64,000 nt of DNA from Diphasiastrum complanatum (lineage: Eukaryota; Streptophyta; Lycopodiopsida; Lycopodiales; Lycopodiaceae), in contig CM055095.1 of NCBI GenBank assembly GCA_029204225.1, forward strand, positions 33,660,590-33,724,589, written 5' to 3'. Made by a program: the position numbers and the translations under genes. Position 1 is the stretch's first letter; every line of letters starts with the position of its first letter. Positions 10,786 through 22,494 of the stretch are shown here, in pieces. The notes below the pieces were generated by a model that was not told the origin of the DNA, searched no databases, and saw only the letters and a program-made list of their open reading frames with translations.

Positions 10786-11237
10786 AGAGTGATTAACAAA
10801 TGAGGATGCTTGAGCTCGCAAAATGGTAGAGTCTCCTCCACTCTATTAAGCATAAAAAATAGAGTACAAATGGTGTTTTTTTATAACTGGGGAAGGCCCT
10901 TGCCCCAAAATTCTATTGGCTAATATGTACATTGATCCTATCTATTCATCTTGGACCCAACTTAATCCAAGGGTCCACAAAAAATACATTAGAATTCACA
11001 AGATTCATGTGAGTCCAAAGTTGGACCCAACTCTAAAATAATAAACTTCTAAGTTTAAAATGACTTTGGGCCTCAAGTTTTATTTTAATTACAAGGGGTC
11101 CAAGTCCATTATTTCTGTTTACATTCACCTTGCTTGCTCCTTGGGTCATGGACTTATACGCGCAAGAAGCCATGCCCTCACAACACATTTATTGACTCAT
11201 TTTCTTTATTCGCTCTATGTTGGGAATACCCCCAATA
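10786..11237 (-). repeat. LTR fragment, family F, inverted copy
   Basis: This is the reverse complement of the LTR at 17696-18383. Shared blocks include ttggacccaact, aatccaagggtccac, ttggctaatatgtacattgatcc, aaggcccttgccccaaaa, and the end cgctctatgttgggaata at about 11220. The copy covers only part of the LTR: its minus-strand start matches the LTR start, and it stops near the gcatcctca block. Confidence 0.85.
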
Positions 11238-11433
11238 GCAAAATTCAACTTTCATAGTTCCTTTGTTGATCAGCTGCTTTACACGTAACACAAGTTAGCA
11301 TACTCACTATGTCTCCTCATCATTGCTGGTCCAGAGAAAGCCTATAACAAGCTTTCCTTTCCACAACAAAAGCTTGTCAACTTATTAGGTCCAAAGTTTT
11401 CCAGTCTCCTCGTGTGAGTATGGCTAGGTCACT

Positions 11434-12834
11434 TTGAATTTGCCCCCCCATTTTGATCAACTTTCATTCAAGATTTGCACCAAGAGATCAGGCGATTGGC
11501 AAAATTTACAACAGGAACTTTTTCTTCGTTGCAATGCACTTGCGACAAAATGGGAGTTTATTTCAGTATCAGACTCGGGTTCCATTCCTATTCATAGTTG
11601 TCTACATCATTGCGTTTTGCTTGGACAAGCTGGTGAATTTTCTCGGGCTACACATGCTCTTGCTCCCTCAATTTCAGCAACTCCTTCTTCTACTACTATT
11701 CAAGAATTGGAACGACTTCATCCCCATGCCAATGATACTCTTCCTTTATTTGTGGAAGACTTTCAGCCTGACACTGATCTTCAGCTTGAAGAAGTTCATT
11801 TTATGAAAACTTTTCTTCGTAGTCCTTGCCTCTCAACTGGTGGGCCTTCAGGAATGGTTTTTGAGCATCTACGTGATTGTTTTTCTCCAGATGATTCTGC
11901 TAGTGGCTTTGATCTTCTCTTCAAGCTGTGCAACTTCATTGCATCTGGACAGATCCCTTCTTCAGTTGCTCATATTCTTGGTGTCGCTCGTCTTTTAGCA
12001 TTGGATAAAGCTTCTGGTGGTGTGCGTCCAATTGCAGTGGGCAAATATTTATACAGCTTGGTGGCAAGGGCACTTTGTTTCCAGTTTCAAAAAGCATTTC
12101 ATGCTCATCTTTTTTCATTTCAATTTGGGTGTGCTACTTTTGGCGGTTGTGAGACGGTCGTTCATGCTCTACACACTATTTTGGATATTCATCCTGACTG
12201 GGTGGTTTTACAAAGTTGATGTTGCTAATACTTTCAACTCAGTTTCTTAGGTGGCTATCTTTCAAGAACTTCGTGGTGCTCACGATACACTTGCCATGCT
12301 CATTCCTTTTGTGTGGAGCTTCTATTCTAAAAGTTCTCCTTTATACTTTAGTCATGCTTCTCGTACTAGTGATGTTCTCGTCATTTCTTCTACTGAAGAC
12401 ACTTGACAGGGGGATCTCTTAGTGGTCCTCTCTTTTCTTTGACACATTATCATGCATTGCATGCTACAGCTTCATTTTTTCTCCTGTTTATTCCCTTGTA
12501 TTGTGGATGATACTCATATTGTGGGGCCTGCTAGTGAAGTCTTCCCTTCTTTTTTGCATTTCTCAGTTCAATTTTCTTCTATTGGGCTTATAGTGAATAG
12601 GTCTAAGTGCGTTGCTTGGTGCCCAAAAGGCCTTCCAACTCCTTACGTGAAGATTTCAATACTCCTCAGCTTGAGACTAAGACGTTGGGTGTTCCCATTG
12701 GTTCTTCTAGATATGTCACTTTATTTGTGTGGAAAGCTCTGGATGGATTTGCTCGTCATTCTAATTTGTTGCCAAAGCTTGGTAATTCTCAGGTTGCATT
12801 TGGAATTCTCACTCAGTGCTTTGCGCGATTGTAG
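11434..12834 (+). pseudogene. Non-LTR (LINE-like) reverse transcriptase, frameshifted
   Basis: An open frame of 261 codons (11434-12219) carries DFQPDTDLQLEEVHFMK, GGPSGMVFEHL, LLALDKASGGVRPIAVG (motif near 12016-12042), FQFGCATFGGCETVVHALH and PDWVVLQ. In shifted frames it continues VDVANTFNSVS, AIFQELRGAHDT, GPLFSL, HYHALHATA, then VDDTHIVGPASE with the catalytic Asp pair at 12503-12511, GLIVNRSKCVAWCPKGLP and ETKTLGVPIGSSRYV. These are consecutive RT motifs of a plant non-LTR type with the GGVRPIAVG signature. A 1-2 nt shift near 12214, a TAG at about 12246 and more shifts near 12410-12650 break it. The usual first residue before DD (often A or F) is V. Confidence 0.82.
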
Positions 12835-13177
12835 CGCAAGCATCCCAAAGGGAGCCGGGAACCACGACTTAGCTTCCCTAGCCTTCAACTCTTGCCATCC
12901 AAACCCATTTGACATACAAGCAGCCAACTCGCCAACAACAATCAGACTTAAGCAACTTGAAGTTCCGAAAACCAACATTGAGATCCAACCTGGCGCCATG
13001 CCAGATCGGGGGTCTCGATGTGGGTGACTTCCCTCCAAGCAAGCCGCTCGACATACATCAAACTTGGCCAACTCGAAGCTTCGTTACAAACGAGTAACAT
13101 CCATTCCAAGCAAGCGATCTGACTTACATCAGACTTAACCAAATATATATATTGATCGGGCACTTATCCCATAGACG
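12835..13177. repeat. Diverged short repeats
   Basis: No coding sense is visible. Degenerate blocks recur, such as aagcaagc, ccaactcg, tacatcaaactt and tacatcagactt (12890-13140). They look like eroded tandem units of a U3 region adjoining the family L LTR to the right. Confidence 0.4.
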
Positions 13178-13660
13178 GCTACTTGGGTTAGCCGGGTAGC
13201 CACACATAGGAAGAATTAGCCTGTACATAGTTATTTACAATACTTGCTATACTTGGGGGCATGTCCCAAGTTTGTCGATCGAATTTGGCCATATTGGGCC
13301 CAACCTTAGTTTGACAGGTGGTAGGCCAATTTTAGGACACCTGCCTTTTCATGCAGTTTGTGAATACTCTATATGTACAATGTTTCTTTGTAATCTAATA
13401 ACTTTTGTTGTGCCATCTTTGAGAGCTTGTGAAAAGTGGCAATGGTGATTGTGTGATGTGATCTGCATATTGCACTAGATTCTATCAGAATTTCAACTTG
13501 GTATCGAAGCATCAGGGTGATGCAGGTATGCATGATCCGGTGGAGCTATGGGATAACGTCTTTCACCAGGGAAAATAGCACTCGAAGCATCTCAAGAGAG
13601 AGGACTCCATATGGGGAATCGGCAGTCCGGATGGCATGAGACAGCAAAGTTCCTTCGATC
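13178..13660 (+). repeat. LTR end, primer site and leader, family L copy 2
   Basis: This copy is similar to 5846-6300. LTR-like sequence runs to about 13498 and is followed by tggtatcgaagc (13499-13510), a variant of the initiator-Met tRNA primer site. After that comes a leader with ggtggagctatggg and catctcaagagagagg. A short frame from 13611 could be the remains of a gag N-terminus, but it has no recognisable motif. Confidence 0.6.
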
Positions 13661-14076
13661 GAGCTTCGTGGAAGATCAGAACGATCGTCGTAGGTGGATT
13701 CTAGGGAGAATTCACGGAGAAACTTGCAGTTTCAGTGGTTTTGGGAAAATCATCGATGGTGGCTTCATAATTCACTGTGTGGATAGCCATTTGGCGCAAT
13801 GGGGCTTGCAAGAGATTTGCAAAGAGCAGTGATGGAGAGCCATGGCAATTTACAGGATCAAATTTGGTTGAAAACGGAGAAATTTTTGGAAATTTTCAGT
13901 TTTGTGGGGTGTTGACGGATTTCATGGAAAATCAGCTTGTTTGCAATCAATACCACATCAATTGAAGAACCGTAAATTGGGTCAGATCACCAGAGGAAGG
14001 GCGACCTCAGTCAGATGATGAGCTACTAGAAGAACCACTGGAAAATGTGGAAAAATGCCCAAGATATACTCTTCTC
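13661..14076. other. Probable continuation of family L internal region
   Basis: Short plus-strand frames (13611-13965) are open, but no retroelement domain can be named. No other feature is seen up to the copia pol fragment on the opposite strand. Confidence 0.35.
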
Positions 14077-15110
14077 TCAGAGAGCAAAATGATGGCTAGG
14101 GTTTATAGTTGAAAATCCTTCGTTTTCCCTCGGATGTGAACCATTGAGTTTCACTTGTTTGTCTTTATCTCCATATGAGAACCTCTTAGACCTGGATCTT
14201 TTTCTTTCTGATCTCCTTGGTGAGAAAACTCGAGGTGACTCCTCCTCAATTCTTGGCCCCATCTCTCCATGATAATCTTCAAGGGCGATGATAGGAGAAT
14301 CCTTTCGAGAATCTTTGATCTCAACCTCCTTAAAGATGTATTTTTGATTCTCATGAAAAATAGCATCTCTACTCTCAATTGTAATTGAGGTAGAGGGAAC
14401 ATAAGTTTTGTATGTCTTCTTGTTGGATGAGTATCCAACCATGATCCCTTTGACTGAATTTGGATCATCTCTTTTCTTTGTTTCCAAGGGTACATGAACA
14501 AAGCAAGCACATCCAAAAACTCTAAGGTGATCAACCTTAGGTCTCTTCTTAAACAAGACTTCATATGGTGATCTTCCTGCAAGTGTATTGTGAGGTAATC
14601 TATTGCACAAATAATTTGCACAATTAATTGTTTCTCCCCAATATTCAATAGGCAAAGAAGCTTCAACTCGGATTGCTTTAGCACATTCACATGGATATCA
14701 ATTTTTTCTTTTGGCAACCCCATTTTGAGATGGGGAATAAGCACAAGAAAACTCTCTCTTAATCCCTTCAACCTCACAATAATCATAGAACTTGTTGGAG
14801 ATGTATTCACCTCCTCCATCACATCTCAAAGCTTTAACTTTGTAAGAAAATTGTTTCTCAACATAAGCTTTGAAAAGTAGGAAGTGTTCAAACACCATAG
14901 CTTTTGAAAAAAGAAGGTACAACCAAGTATATCTTGTAAAATCATCAATGAAGGTAACAAAACAAGTTGCACCACCAATATTTTTTGAGGGAGAAAAGTA
15001 AACATCCGAGTGAATTAATTCCAAAGGATAAGAAATCTGAATAAAAGACTTTTGATATGGCTTTCTATGTGATTTTGCAATAGCACAAGCATCTCTCTTT
15101 GTTTCTTACA
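14077..15110 (-). pseudogene. copia integrase fragment, element J
   Basis: Read on the minus strand: AIAKSHRKPY, LELIHSDVYFSP, FVTFIDDFTRYTW, ALRCDGGGEYISNKFYDYCEVEG and SPSQNGVAKRKN give the integrase core (15024-14698). The frame then breaks and resumes with LPIEYWGETINCANYLCNRLPHN, RVFGCACFVHVP, KGIMVGYSSNKKTYK and the Ser/Arg-rich linker (14655-14077). The catalytic Glu of GVAER is replaced by Lys (GVAKR). Protease and RT are missing, so this is a scrap. It is related to elements B and H but not the same family. Confidence 0.85.
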
Positions 15111-15129
15111 GATCTCTTTCAAATTCTCA

Positions 15130-15531
15130 TCACCCTTTTTCTTTTTTTTGTTATGATCCAGAGAGGATCATTTATACCTCCACTGTGTGGAGTTTACAAG
15201 ATAGCTAAACATAGAATCACAAGACTAGTTAACACTAATCAACTAGTTAGTTAGTCTCCGTCGTTGCTATTCATGTTAGTTGGGCGTGAAGCCCGTTGAG
15301 CTGCCAGCTGGCAGCATGAAAGATTTCTTTTCGTGTGTTTTCATTCTTTTTGTTTCTTTTCGTAGTTTTTGTTTTGCATCCATTTTGTGGTTTACAGTCC
15401 TGGAGGTGTGTTTATGATTCGCAATTGATTCGCGAATCGTATGTGCTTCAAGTCAAAGACACGTTGACTGTCACAAATTATTCTTGTTCTACCTTCGTGT
15501 CTTGTTTGTGTTGCGACAAAGTTGCAGGAGT
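15130..15531. repeat. LTR-like fragment
   Basis: The stretch holds LTR-like features: the inverted pair gatcc-agaga-ggatc, tagttaacactaatcaactagttagttagtc, and a ttcgcgaatc block like those in the E family LTR regions (21.6-22.3 kb, 32.7-33.1 kb). It separates the J integrase fragment from a copia gag on the same strand. No exact ends or partner can be set. Confidence 0.35.
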
Positions 15532-16167
15532 TCACCATTTCTGACAATTTCTGCTTGTCTTTAGTAAGCATGACTTCACCACTTCGCGGCGCTGCTCTTC
15601 TTGCAACATGATTCCGTGGAAGTCTTCAAAAGTAGACAATCTCTCCCTTGAAACGATGCTGCTCACAAACATTTGTACCCCTTTCGAGACACCGCTCATA
15701 GTGGTATGTACCAATTCAATGTCCCTAATTGGCTCTCCAATTGCCACAAGTTGATCTCTCAGCTCCATTATCCTAGTGAAGAAAGATCCCACCGATTCCC
15801 TTTCTTCCATCCTGACTGTGTTCAATCTCGACTTCAAAAACATGGCTCGAGATGGATTGCAAGTTTGAAATTGCATTCTAAGAGCTTTCCAAGCTCCCCT
15901 AGCTGTCGTGGCATCACTTATATGGGTGATCACATGGTCTTTCACTGAAAGATTGATCAAGGACAATGCTCTCTGCGCCTTTTTATCAAAGGCCCTCATG
16001 TCACCTAGAGTGGTATTTGGCCGGACTTCAATACCTGCCACGATCTCCCATAACTCTTTCTTCATCAAAATGCTTTTCATTTTGAATTTCCAGATGTTGT
16101 AGTTAGAAGTCCCATCAAGTTTGCTTGCATTCCCCAAAATTGTCTCGTTGATGTTTGCCATTTCCAA
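15532..16167 (-). CDS. copia Gag fragment (UBN2/DUF4219 type)
   Basis: An intact 211-codon minus-strand frame begins MEMANINETILGNASKLDGT and includes NYNIWKFKMKSILMKKELWE, SLINLSVKDHVITHI and FLKSRLNTVRMEERESVGSF. This is the conserved N-terminal part of plant copia Gag: the N/DGTNY-x-W-K start, then the UBN2 capsid-like domain. It ends before any zinc knuckle, because LTR-like sequence adjoins at 15531. The frame is open, but the partner domains are missing, so it is probably a non-functional piece. Confidence 0.82.
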   Translation of the reverse strand: MEMANINETILGNASKLDGTSNYNIWKFKMKSILMKKELWEIVAGIEVRPNTTLGDMRAFDKKAQRALSLINLSVKDHVITHISDATTARGAWKALRMQFQTCNPSRAMFLKSRLNTVRMEERESVGSFFTRIMELRDQLVAIGEPIRDIELVHTTMSGVSKGVQMFVSSIVSRERLSTFEDFHGIMLQEEQRREVVKSCLLKTSRNCQKW

Positions 16168-16194
16168 ACTGCTTGAAACTTCACCTGTAGGCTA

Positions 16195-17695
16195 ATGTCG
16201 AAGCCAACCATGATGTCAGAAATAAAAAATAATGACCTACAATTTTTGGCTTACCAGGCCACCCGCTGCTCTTTTATCTCAATAGGAGACTCAAAATATT
16301 ATATTACCTTTATTGATGATTACAGTAAGTTTGTCAGAGTCTACTTCATTCACAATAAATCAGAAGCATTTGACAAGTTCACAGAGTATGCGAATTGGGT
16401 AGAAAAATGCACTAGAAATAAAGTGGAGCAGATCAGAACAGATCGAGGTGGAGAATACATCTCAAACCGATTCACTAATTTTTGCAATGATCGTGGAATC
16501 ATTCACAAAAGAACTGCATCTTACACACCACAACACAATGGTGTTGTAAAAAGAAAGAACGGGACTCGAATGGAAGATGCTGGATGCATGATGGCCTATT
16601 CGAAGGATCCAAGAGTGTTGTGGACTGAAGCAGTAGCTATAGCTGCTTATATTCAGAACATGACAGGAAAATCTGGTGTTCCTCACACAACACCACACAA
16701 GTTATGGTGGGGTAGAAAATCCAATCTGACCCACATTCGAATCTTTGGCTGTGCAGCATATACATATGTTCTTGACTAGCTTCGAAAGAAGCTTGATGAG
16801 AAAGCAGAAACAGAGTCTATATGCCAAAGACAAACACAGTGAAGATAGTCAGAGATGTCAAATTTGATGAGAGCAAAACAATGACCAACGATGATCTTGT
16901 CAGTTATGAAATCCTTGGGAGATAGTACTAGAGCATTGTAGTACCAGAAGGATCTCCTAGAAGATCGACAAGAGAACGAAGAGCATAGGCAAGATTTGTG
17001 TCAGGCAGTGCAGCTTCTATGTCAGAAGAGTTTTGTGGATTCAGTGGATAACCACAGACATTCGAGAAAGTAATTGAATGTCCAGAGAAAGACAAATGGA
17101 TCCAAGCCATGAATGAGGAGATGGAATCCATGAGGAAGAATCTTGTCATGAAACATTCGCCCTTACATCAACTATTTACATATGCAACTATTTATGATCT
17201 CAAGATTCACATCGTGGACGAGAAGATAGTGTTCTTGCATGGTGAGCTAGATGAAAAGTTCTACATGGATCAACCCCCAAGCTACATTTCGAACTCACTT
17301 CCTACTTAGGCATGCAGAATGCACATGAGTATCTATGGTCTGAAGCAATCAGTACGACAATGGTATAAGAAAAAAGATCAAGCCCTGAAATCCTTAGGAT
17401 TCAAGCCACTAATAGCTGATTTCAATGTTTATGTAGTAATTATAGATGGGAAGATCATCATTGTAGCTCTATATGTGGATGACACTCTGATATTCTGCAA
17501 AAGTGAGGAGCTTATTGCTGAGGTGAAGTAGGACATCTCGAAACATTTCAAGATTGCAGACCTGGGAGAAGCCAGATGTTATCTTGGCTTACAGATTGAC
17601 AGATACTATGAGGGAGGTAAATTGTACCTTCACCAGTCCAGATATACCCTGAAAATATTAGAAGATTTCAGGATGATGAATTGAAAAGGAGCAAA
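16195..17695 (+). pseudogene. copia integrase and RT fragment, element K
   Basis: Plus-strand integrase: YYITFIDDYSKFVRVYF, IRTDRGGEYISNRFTNFCNDRG, YTPQHNGVVKRKN, PHKLWWGRKSNLTHIRIFGC (16195-16779). A decayed linker follows, then RT pieces: KIVFLHGELDEKFYMDQPPSY (one internal stop after 17309), MSIYGLKQSVRQWYKK, and YVDD at 17472-17483 followed by TLIFCKSEELIAEVK. It is the same family as minus-strand element E, with near-identical GKIIIV...YVDDTLI and DLGEARCYLGLQID blocks. It stops abruptly at 17695 where an LTR of family F begins. Stops and shifts make it non-functional, and the integrase Glu in NGVVER is Lys. Confidence 0.85.
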
Positions 17696-18383
17696 TGTTG
17701 GGCATATTCCCAACATAGAGCGAATAAAAGAAAATGAGTCAGGGCATGGCTTCCTGTGCGTATAAGTCCATGCCCCAAGGAGCACGCAAGGCGATTGTAA
17801 ATAGAAATATTGGACTTGGCCGCTTGTAATTAAAATAAAACTTCAGGCCCAAAGTCATTTTAGACTTTGAAGTTTATTATTTTAGAGTTGGGTCCAACTT
17901 TGGACTCACATGAATCTTGTGAATTTTAATGTACTTTTTGTGGACCCTTGGATTAAGTTGGGTCCAAGATGGACGGATAGGATCAATGTACATATTAGCC
18001 AATAAAATTTTGGGGCAAGGGCCTTTCCCATTTATAAAAACGCACATTTGTCTATTTTTCATGCTTATTGAGAAGGAGGAAACTCTACCAAACTTTGGAG
18101 AGAAGCATCCTCATGTGCTATTCACTACTTTCTAATGCTTTTTTATTGTGTTTTCTATTTGTTTCTAGTTTACATGTTTTTGGTTGTGATAGTGAATATT
18201 TCTCCATTAGCAAGTATAAGGAGCATTTGAGCTATCCTCCACCCTCACTCCCTTCCTCTTTCTCTCTTTATCTCTCTTTTTTCTACTCTCTCTTCTCTTT
18301 TACAAAAATCATGATGAATGTTAGTTTACTAGAGTAGAGTTGGGGGTGAGTAGTGTTAGAGAAAAGGTAGAGATCTATCTAAA
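17696..18383 (+). repeat. LTR, family F, presumed 5' LTR of a gypsy element
   Basis: The LTR begins TGTTGGG with an internal inverted pair (ttgggcatattcccaa) directly at a copia K breakpoint. Copies occur inverted at 10786-11237 and direct at 28863-29310. Homology with the latter ends near 18383, which suggests the LTR end. A tttataaaaa TATA-like run lies near 18033. A gypsy gag follows about 1.5 kb downstream, so this is probably its 5' LTR, but no clear primer site was found and the link is inferred. Confidence 0.7.
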
Positions 18384-18599
18384 AGTAGCACCTATTCATA
18401 GTTAGGCACCTATCCATTGTTCTAACCCTTGTTGACAGGCGGGACGACAATGCGAGAACATTGACCCTACAGTCGGAGATAGGTTTTCACTAACTAGCAT
18501 AGCTGCATTTTAGTTATTTTACTTCTTAGAGTAGTTTTAGGTGGATTTTGGGGTAGGAAGAGTTAGTTTTCTACATTTTCTTGTGTTTGGACTATTTTG

Positions 18600-19565
18600 A
18601 ACTAGCAGAGGAGGTGTGAGAGGGTAGAGGAGACTCTAAACAGCCTCTAAGGGCTTGACATCTAATCCAAAACCTGAGAAAACCCAAAAAAACAGACCAA
18701 TTTGTATTTTGTAGGGAAAAAGAGCCAAATTTTCCATCATATTTTTGTTTTCTCCAAAACTAGTGAGAGATAGCCCTCGCATGACTGGCAGCAAATCTAG
18801 GGTACTGTCCCAGACCTGCATAGAAGCCTGCGAGAGTTAGTTTCAAGCAGATTGCATAAATTAGAGAAAAAATCATAAAAATTCAATAATCCTTGTCAAA
18901 AACCAAAAATATTCAAATCTATAAGAACTCTCGCAGAGCCCTCTAAAGTTCCATTCTAGTGAGACCATGATACAATGGAGCTTGCGAGAGTTAGTTCAAA
19001 ATTTAAGTATCTGTGTGAGAGTTCCCATTGGAAAAAAGATGAGAAAGTACCAAAGAACCCTTGCAAACACTAAACTTTTCAGTTCCAATGGTCAAGAACC
19101 CTCGTAGAGAATTTTCAAGTTCTCTCTCAGTGAAACTAGGACACATAAGAGTCTGCGAGAGTTAGTTTGATTCTAGTGAGCAAAAAATTGGGTTTAAGTG
19201 CTAAAAAATCACTAAAAAGTGAAGATCCAGCAAATCCTTCTAGAGAAAACTCTCGCAGACGATTCCAATCGATCCAAAATGTCAACTTCTATTAGTGATG
19301 AAGCTTGCGAGAGTTAATACTCATTATTGGTGAAGATCAAGCCAAATTAGTGGTTTTGAACCCTCGCAAACAGTGAAATTTTCACTTAATGCGAGAGTTA
19401 ACTCTCGTAGAGAGTTTTAGAGGCAAATCTAGGCCATATTCAGCTCCTGTGATCCTTGCGAGAGTTACTTTCCAATGATTTGAGAGATATCAAGATTTTT
19501 TGTCTGAAAACACCTAAGAACCCTTGCACAGCCAATCCTCGCACTAAAAAACCCTCGTTGACTAG
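18600..19565 (+). repeat. Gypsy leader with dispersed TGCGAGAGTTA motifs in both orientations
   Basis: Between the LTR and gag, the 11-mer TGCGAGAGTTA occurs at 18829, 18983, 19154, 19306, 19390 and 19457. Its inverse (AACTCTCGCA) occurs at 18926 and 19248, and degenerate relatives lie in between (for example near 18770, 19055, 19105, 19360, 19525, 19550). At 19390-19409 two half-sites meet as a 20-bp near-perfect palindrome. No long open frame spans the region. Confidence 0.85.
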
Positions 19566-21345
19566 ATCAATGGAAAGATCTGCATCAGATCCAAATACTA
19601 TCAAAATCTCAGGACAATCGGTACAAGGAGTAAAAAACTATGAAGGAAAAACCACCGTACAAGGCCTGAATCCTCAACACCGGCCTATCAGTTGATCAGA
19701 TCCATAAGATCTAGATTGCATCCCACTGTAAAAGTAAAATCCAACTATCTTAGATCCCACCATCGGATGAATCTGAGATCTGGACGATCAATAGCAAGAA
19801 GGACAGTGAATCAAACACCACACCTTCCCAGATTAGCAGCAGCGCAACAAGAGACAGAACCGAAACTAGTGCCAATGGATCCAATCGGTCACCCCATACA
19901 TGTCGCTCCCTTGCAAGCAGTCCGAAGGGCACCTCTGGATGGAGATACCAAAATACGATGGATCATCAGATCCCATCCGCTTTCTCCAGATCTACGAACA
20001 AGCTTGTGAAATCTATGGCGATCGGACACCTACAGAGAAGTTGATGTTGTTTCCCATGTCACTAGTAGTGGTGGCTCAAGATTGGTTTTTCAGTTTGTCA
20101 AAGAAAGAAAAATTCATCTAAGAAGCGGTTAAAGCGGATCTCATCACGCGCTTTAAACCAAGGAAGTTTCTAGAAGACTCGTTTCTCCTGCTCAGCAAAG
20201 TCAAGATGGGAAAAAGAGAAAGGGTCAAGGACTATATTGAGTGGGTCAAACATCTATAATCCGAGCGCAGTGTGGCCCTAATTCCAGATCATGCAGTGAT
20301 CATGTGGTTCCTAGCAGGATTACCATGTAGCATTAGGAAAGAATTGAAATGATGGGAGCAGTACGTTACTTTGCAAGAGACTATGGAGGATGCCATCAGG
20401 GAAGAGGATGAGGGATCAGATGACGAATATCCATCCACCCATACTCCTACTTCCTCGATAGCATTGTCATCATCAAATGCTTCTACTCTATCCACAGAAC
20501 TGATGTTGGAACAGATGACAAAATTACACAAACAACAGATGGAACAGCTTATGGCGTAGTTTGATCAGAAACTAAAAGCCTTACAAGGAGCTGTAACAGC
20601 AATGCACAATTTACCGGAACAAAACCAGCTACAATATCCCCGTCGCAAAAATGTATGGTGTTCAGTATGCACACAAAACCATACAACGAACGAGTGCCCA
20701 GTCCTAAAACAAAATCTGAGACTGGCCCATACATTTTGCCATTTGTGCAACGCAACATCGCACGATACGGACTTTCACCCATTTAACTTCTGGATTGTCC
20801 AACAGAAGAGGAGTCCTTATCAAACTTTCTATCCATATCATCAAGGTGCACCAAATGCGGCCGGCACCGAGGTACGGCGCACCGAATAATCAACAGTGCA
20901 TGGCCTTACCTACACCACCGAGGCTAGCCAATCAACAAGTGGCCCACGTAAACTTGACATTAGCAGAACCAGAGATGTCAATACCACCTCAACCTGAGAA
21001 GCAGCAATGGTATGGGTCGGATGAACCATATATGGATCCTGCCATAAATGAATATATTGCGACCTATGCATCTCAAACTCAGCATCAAGGCGGAAGAAAT
21101 TACAGCTGCTACGGATGTGGCGAAGGACACAAAATTGTTGAATGTCCTTACAAGGGACAATATACATCCTTCTGTCAAGAATGCGGTTATGGACACTACT
21201 TCAAGAATTGTCCATTCAGAGCAATGAGCAATAGTTCCAACGGGGATACCACCGGAAAGGCAACATTTCCATGCCCCTGTGTTAGCCATTACGCGAGCAC
21301 AGAAGAGAAAGAAAGTGGCTCCCTCACCACCACCATCGGTCACTG
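19566..21345 (+). pseudogene. Ty3/gypsy Gag, degraded
   Basis: Frame fragments show a Retrotrans_gag-like capsid segment (KYDGSSDPIRFLQIYEQACE, MSLVVVAQDWFFSL, then DLITRFKPRKFLEDS, KVKMGKRERVKDYIEWVKHL and IMWFLAGLPCSIRKELK), an acidic linker (EEDEGSDDEYPS), a first Cys-rich segment near 20650-20790, and a CX2CX3HX4C plus CX2CX4HX4C pair (21107-21145 and about 21174-21213). Stops at 20119-20121, about 20260, about 20350 and 20557, plus frame changes, inactivate it. No protease or RT follows; the sequence changes character after about 21650. The paired knuckles resemble those of the gypsy element at 34.9 kb. Confidence 0.75.
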
Positions 21346-21649
21346 ATGACCACCTCTCAACTTCAGTGCCATATCTGAATGTGAGGGAAGAAAGGAGATA
21401 GGACTAGAAGATACGACACTAGGTACAAAGAGCATGAGCAGAGGAAAAAGAGCAAGAAAGAGACAACCCTATGGAACCTCCTAATGATGATGAACGGAAA
21501 CCACGAACAAGCTCACCATTGCGCACTGACCAGAATGATCGATTGCATCATCATGAACCACCTTTCCACATGGTGGAGCCTGAGGAACCTATTGAGAATG
21601 ATGACTGATGAATTCGTTAGATTCGCGAAACTTTTGCAAAGGCGAATCA

Positions 21650-22110
21650 AGCACGACTCTCTTCGTCTCAGATGGAGTTTAGATGCGATCACTGGACACT
21701 GCCAGCTGAATCACTCCTACAATCCTCCAGAGTGTAGTCAGTCACTACTGATCTACGTTCATAAAATTAATACAACATTCAACATAGTTTCAACCAAAGT
21801 GCGAATTCAAAATGAACAAGAAGGAATAAGTATTCTGTATTTTTTGTCTTGATCGCTTACTAGCATCAGACTATTACATTACATTGTATGTGTATTTTGT
21901 TGATCTATCTGTCAAGTATCATCCAATAAGTATGGTTGCTCTATGTAAATCTAAGATTAGAGTGATTAAACATCTACAACTAGTCAAGGAATTACAAGAG
22001 TGACAGATTAGCCATGACCTAAAATGTATCTACTGACGTCATACCATCTAATCAGATATCTGTACTTCTGGGTCCTTGCGTGATCTTAGTTGGTACTCTT
22101 TGGAGCGTGA
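21650..22110 (-). repeat. LTR fragment, family E, copy 3
   Basis: Blocks such as ctacaatcctccagagtgtag, ctgatctacgtt, aatacaacattcaaca, attaaacatctacaact, attacaagagtgacagattagcca and a gtacttctgg/tggtact end match the LTR regions at 32958-33700 and 30405-30740. It is called minus by analogy with E. No internal sequence is attached that I can recognise. Confidence 0.7.
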
Positions 22111-22494
22111 GGGCAAAATGGGTTCCGTTCTGCTTGTATACCTTTCTCTCGTATTGGACCGCAAAGGAATCTCGTTCGTGGATCTTTTGTGTTCGTGAAT
22201 CGTTCGTCTTCGTCTCCTTTGACTTTTGTGTTTGCGAAACTCTTCATGTTTCGTGTCTCCAGATTTTTGAGTTCGCGAATATCCTCATCAGGTCTTTTAT
22301 CATCCACTATGTTACACACTAACTTGTATTCTCCATCCACCACATCCATGTCTATCCAACCTATAGTCACTGACACGACGACCAGCAAAAGAATGCGTGG
22401 TGCTGCCCCCCTCCTCCCGGGTCATCTCCACTTGCTACTAGACGTCGTACCACCACCATCACACGTAACAGTTCCGGCTTCTTCCACTACCACT
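22111..22494. other. Low-complexity flank of element H insertion
   Basis: 22144-22290 is rich in ttcg/cgaa words like those in the E family leader. 22330-22494 reads as Ser/Thr/Pro-rich codons on the plus strand, and the same kind of sequence continues at 27450 on the other side of element H, so H split one pre-existing sequence. No gene can be named. Confidence 0.5.
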
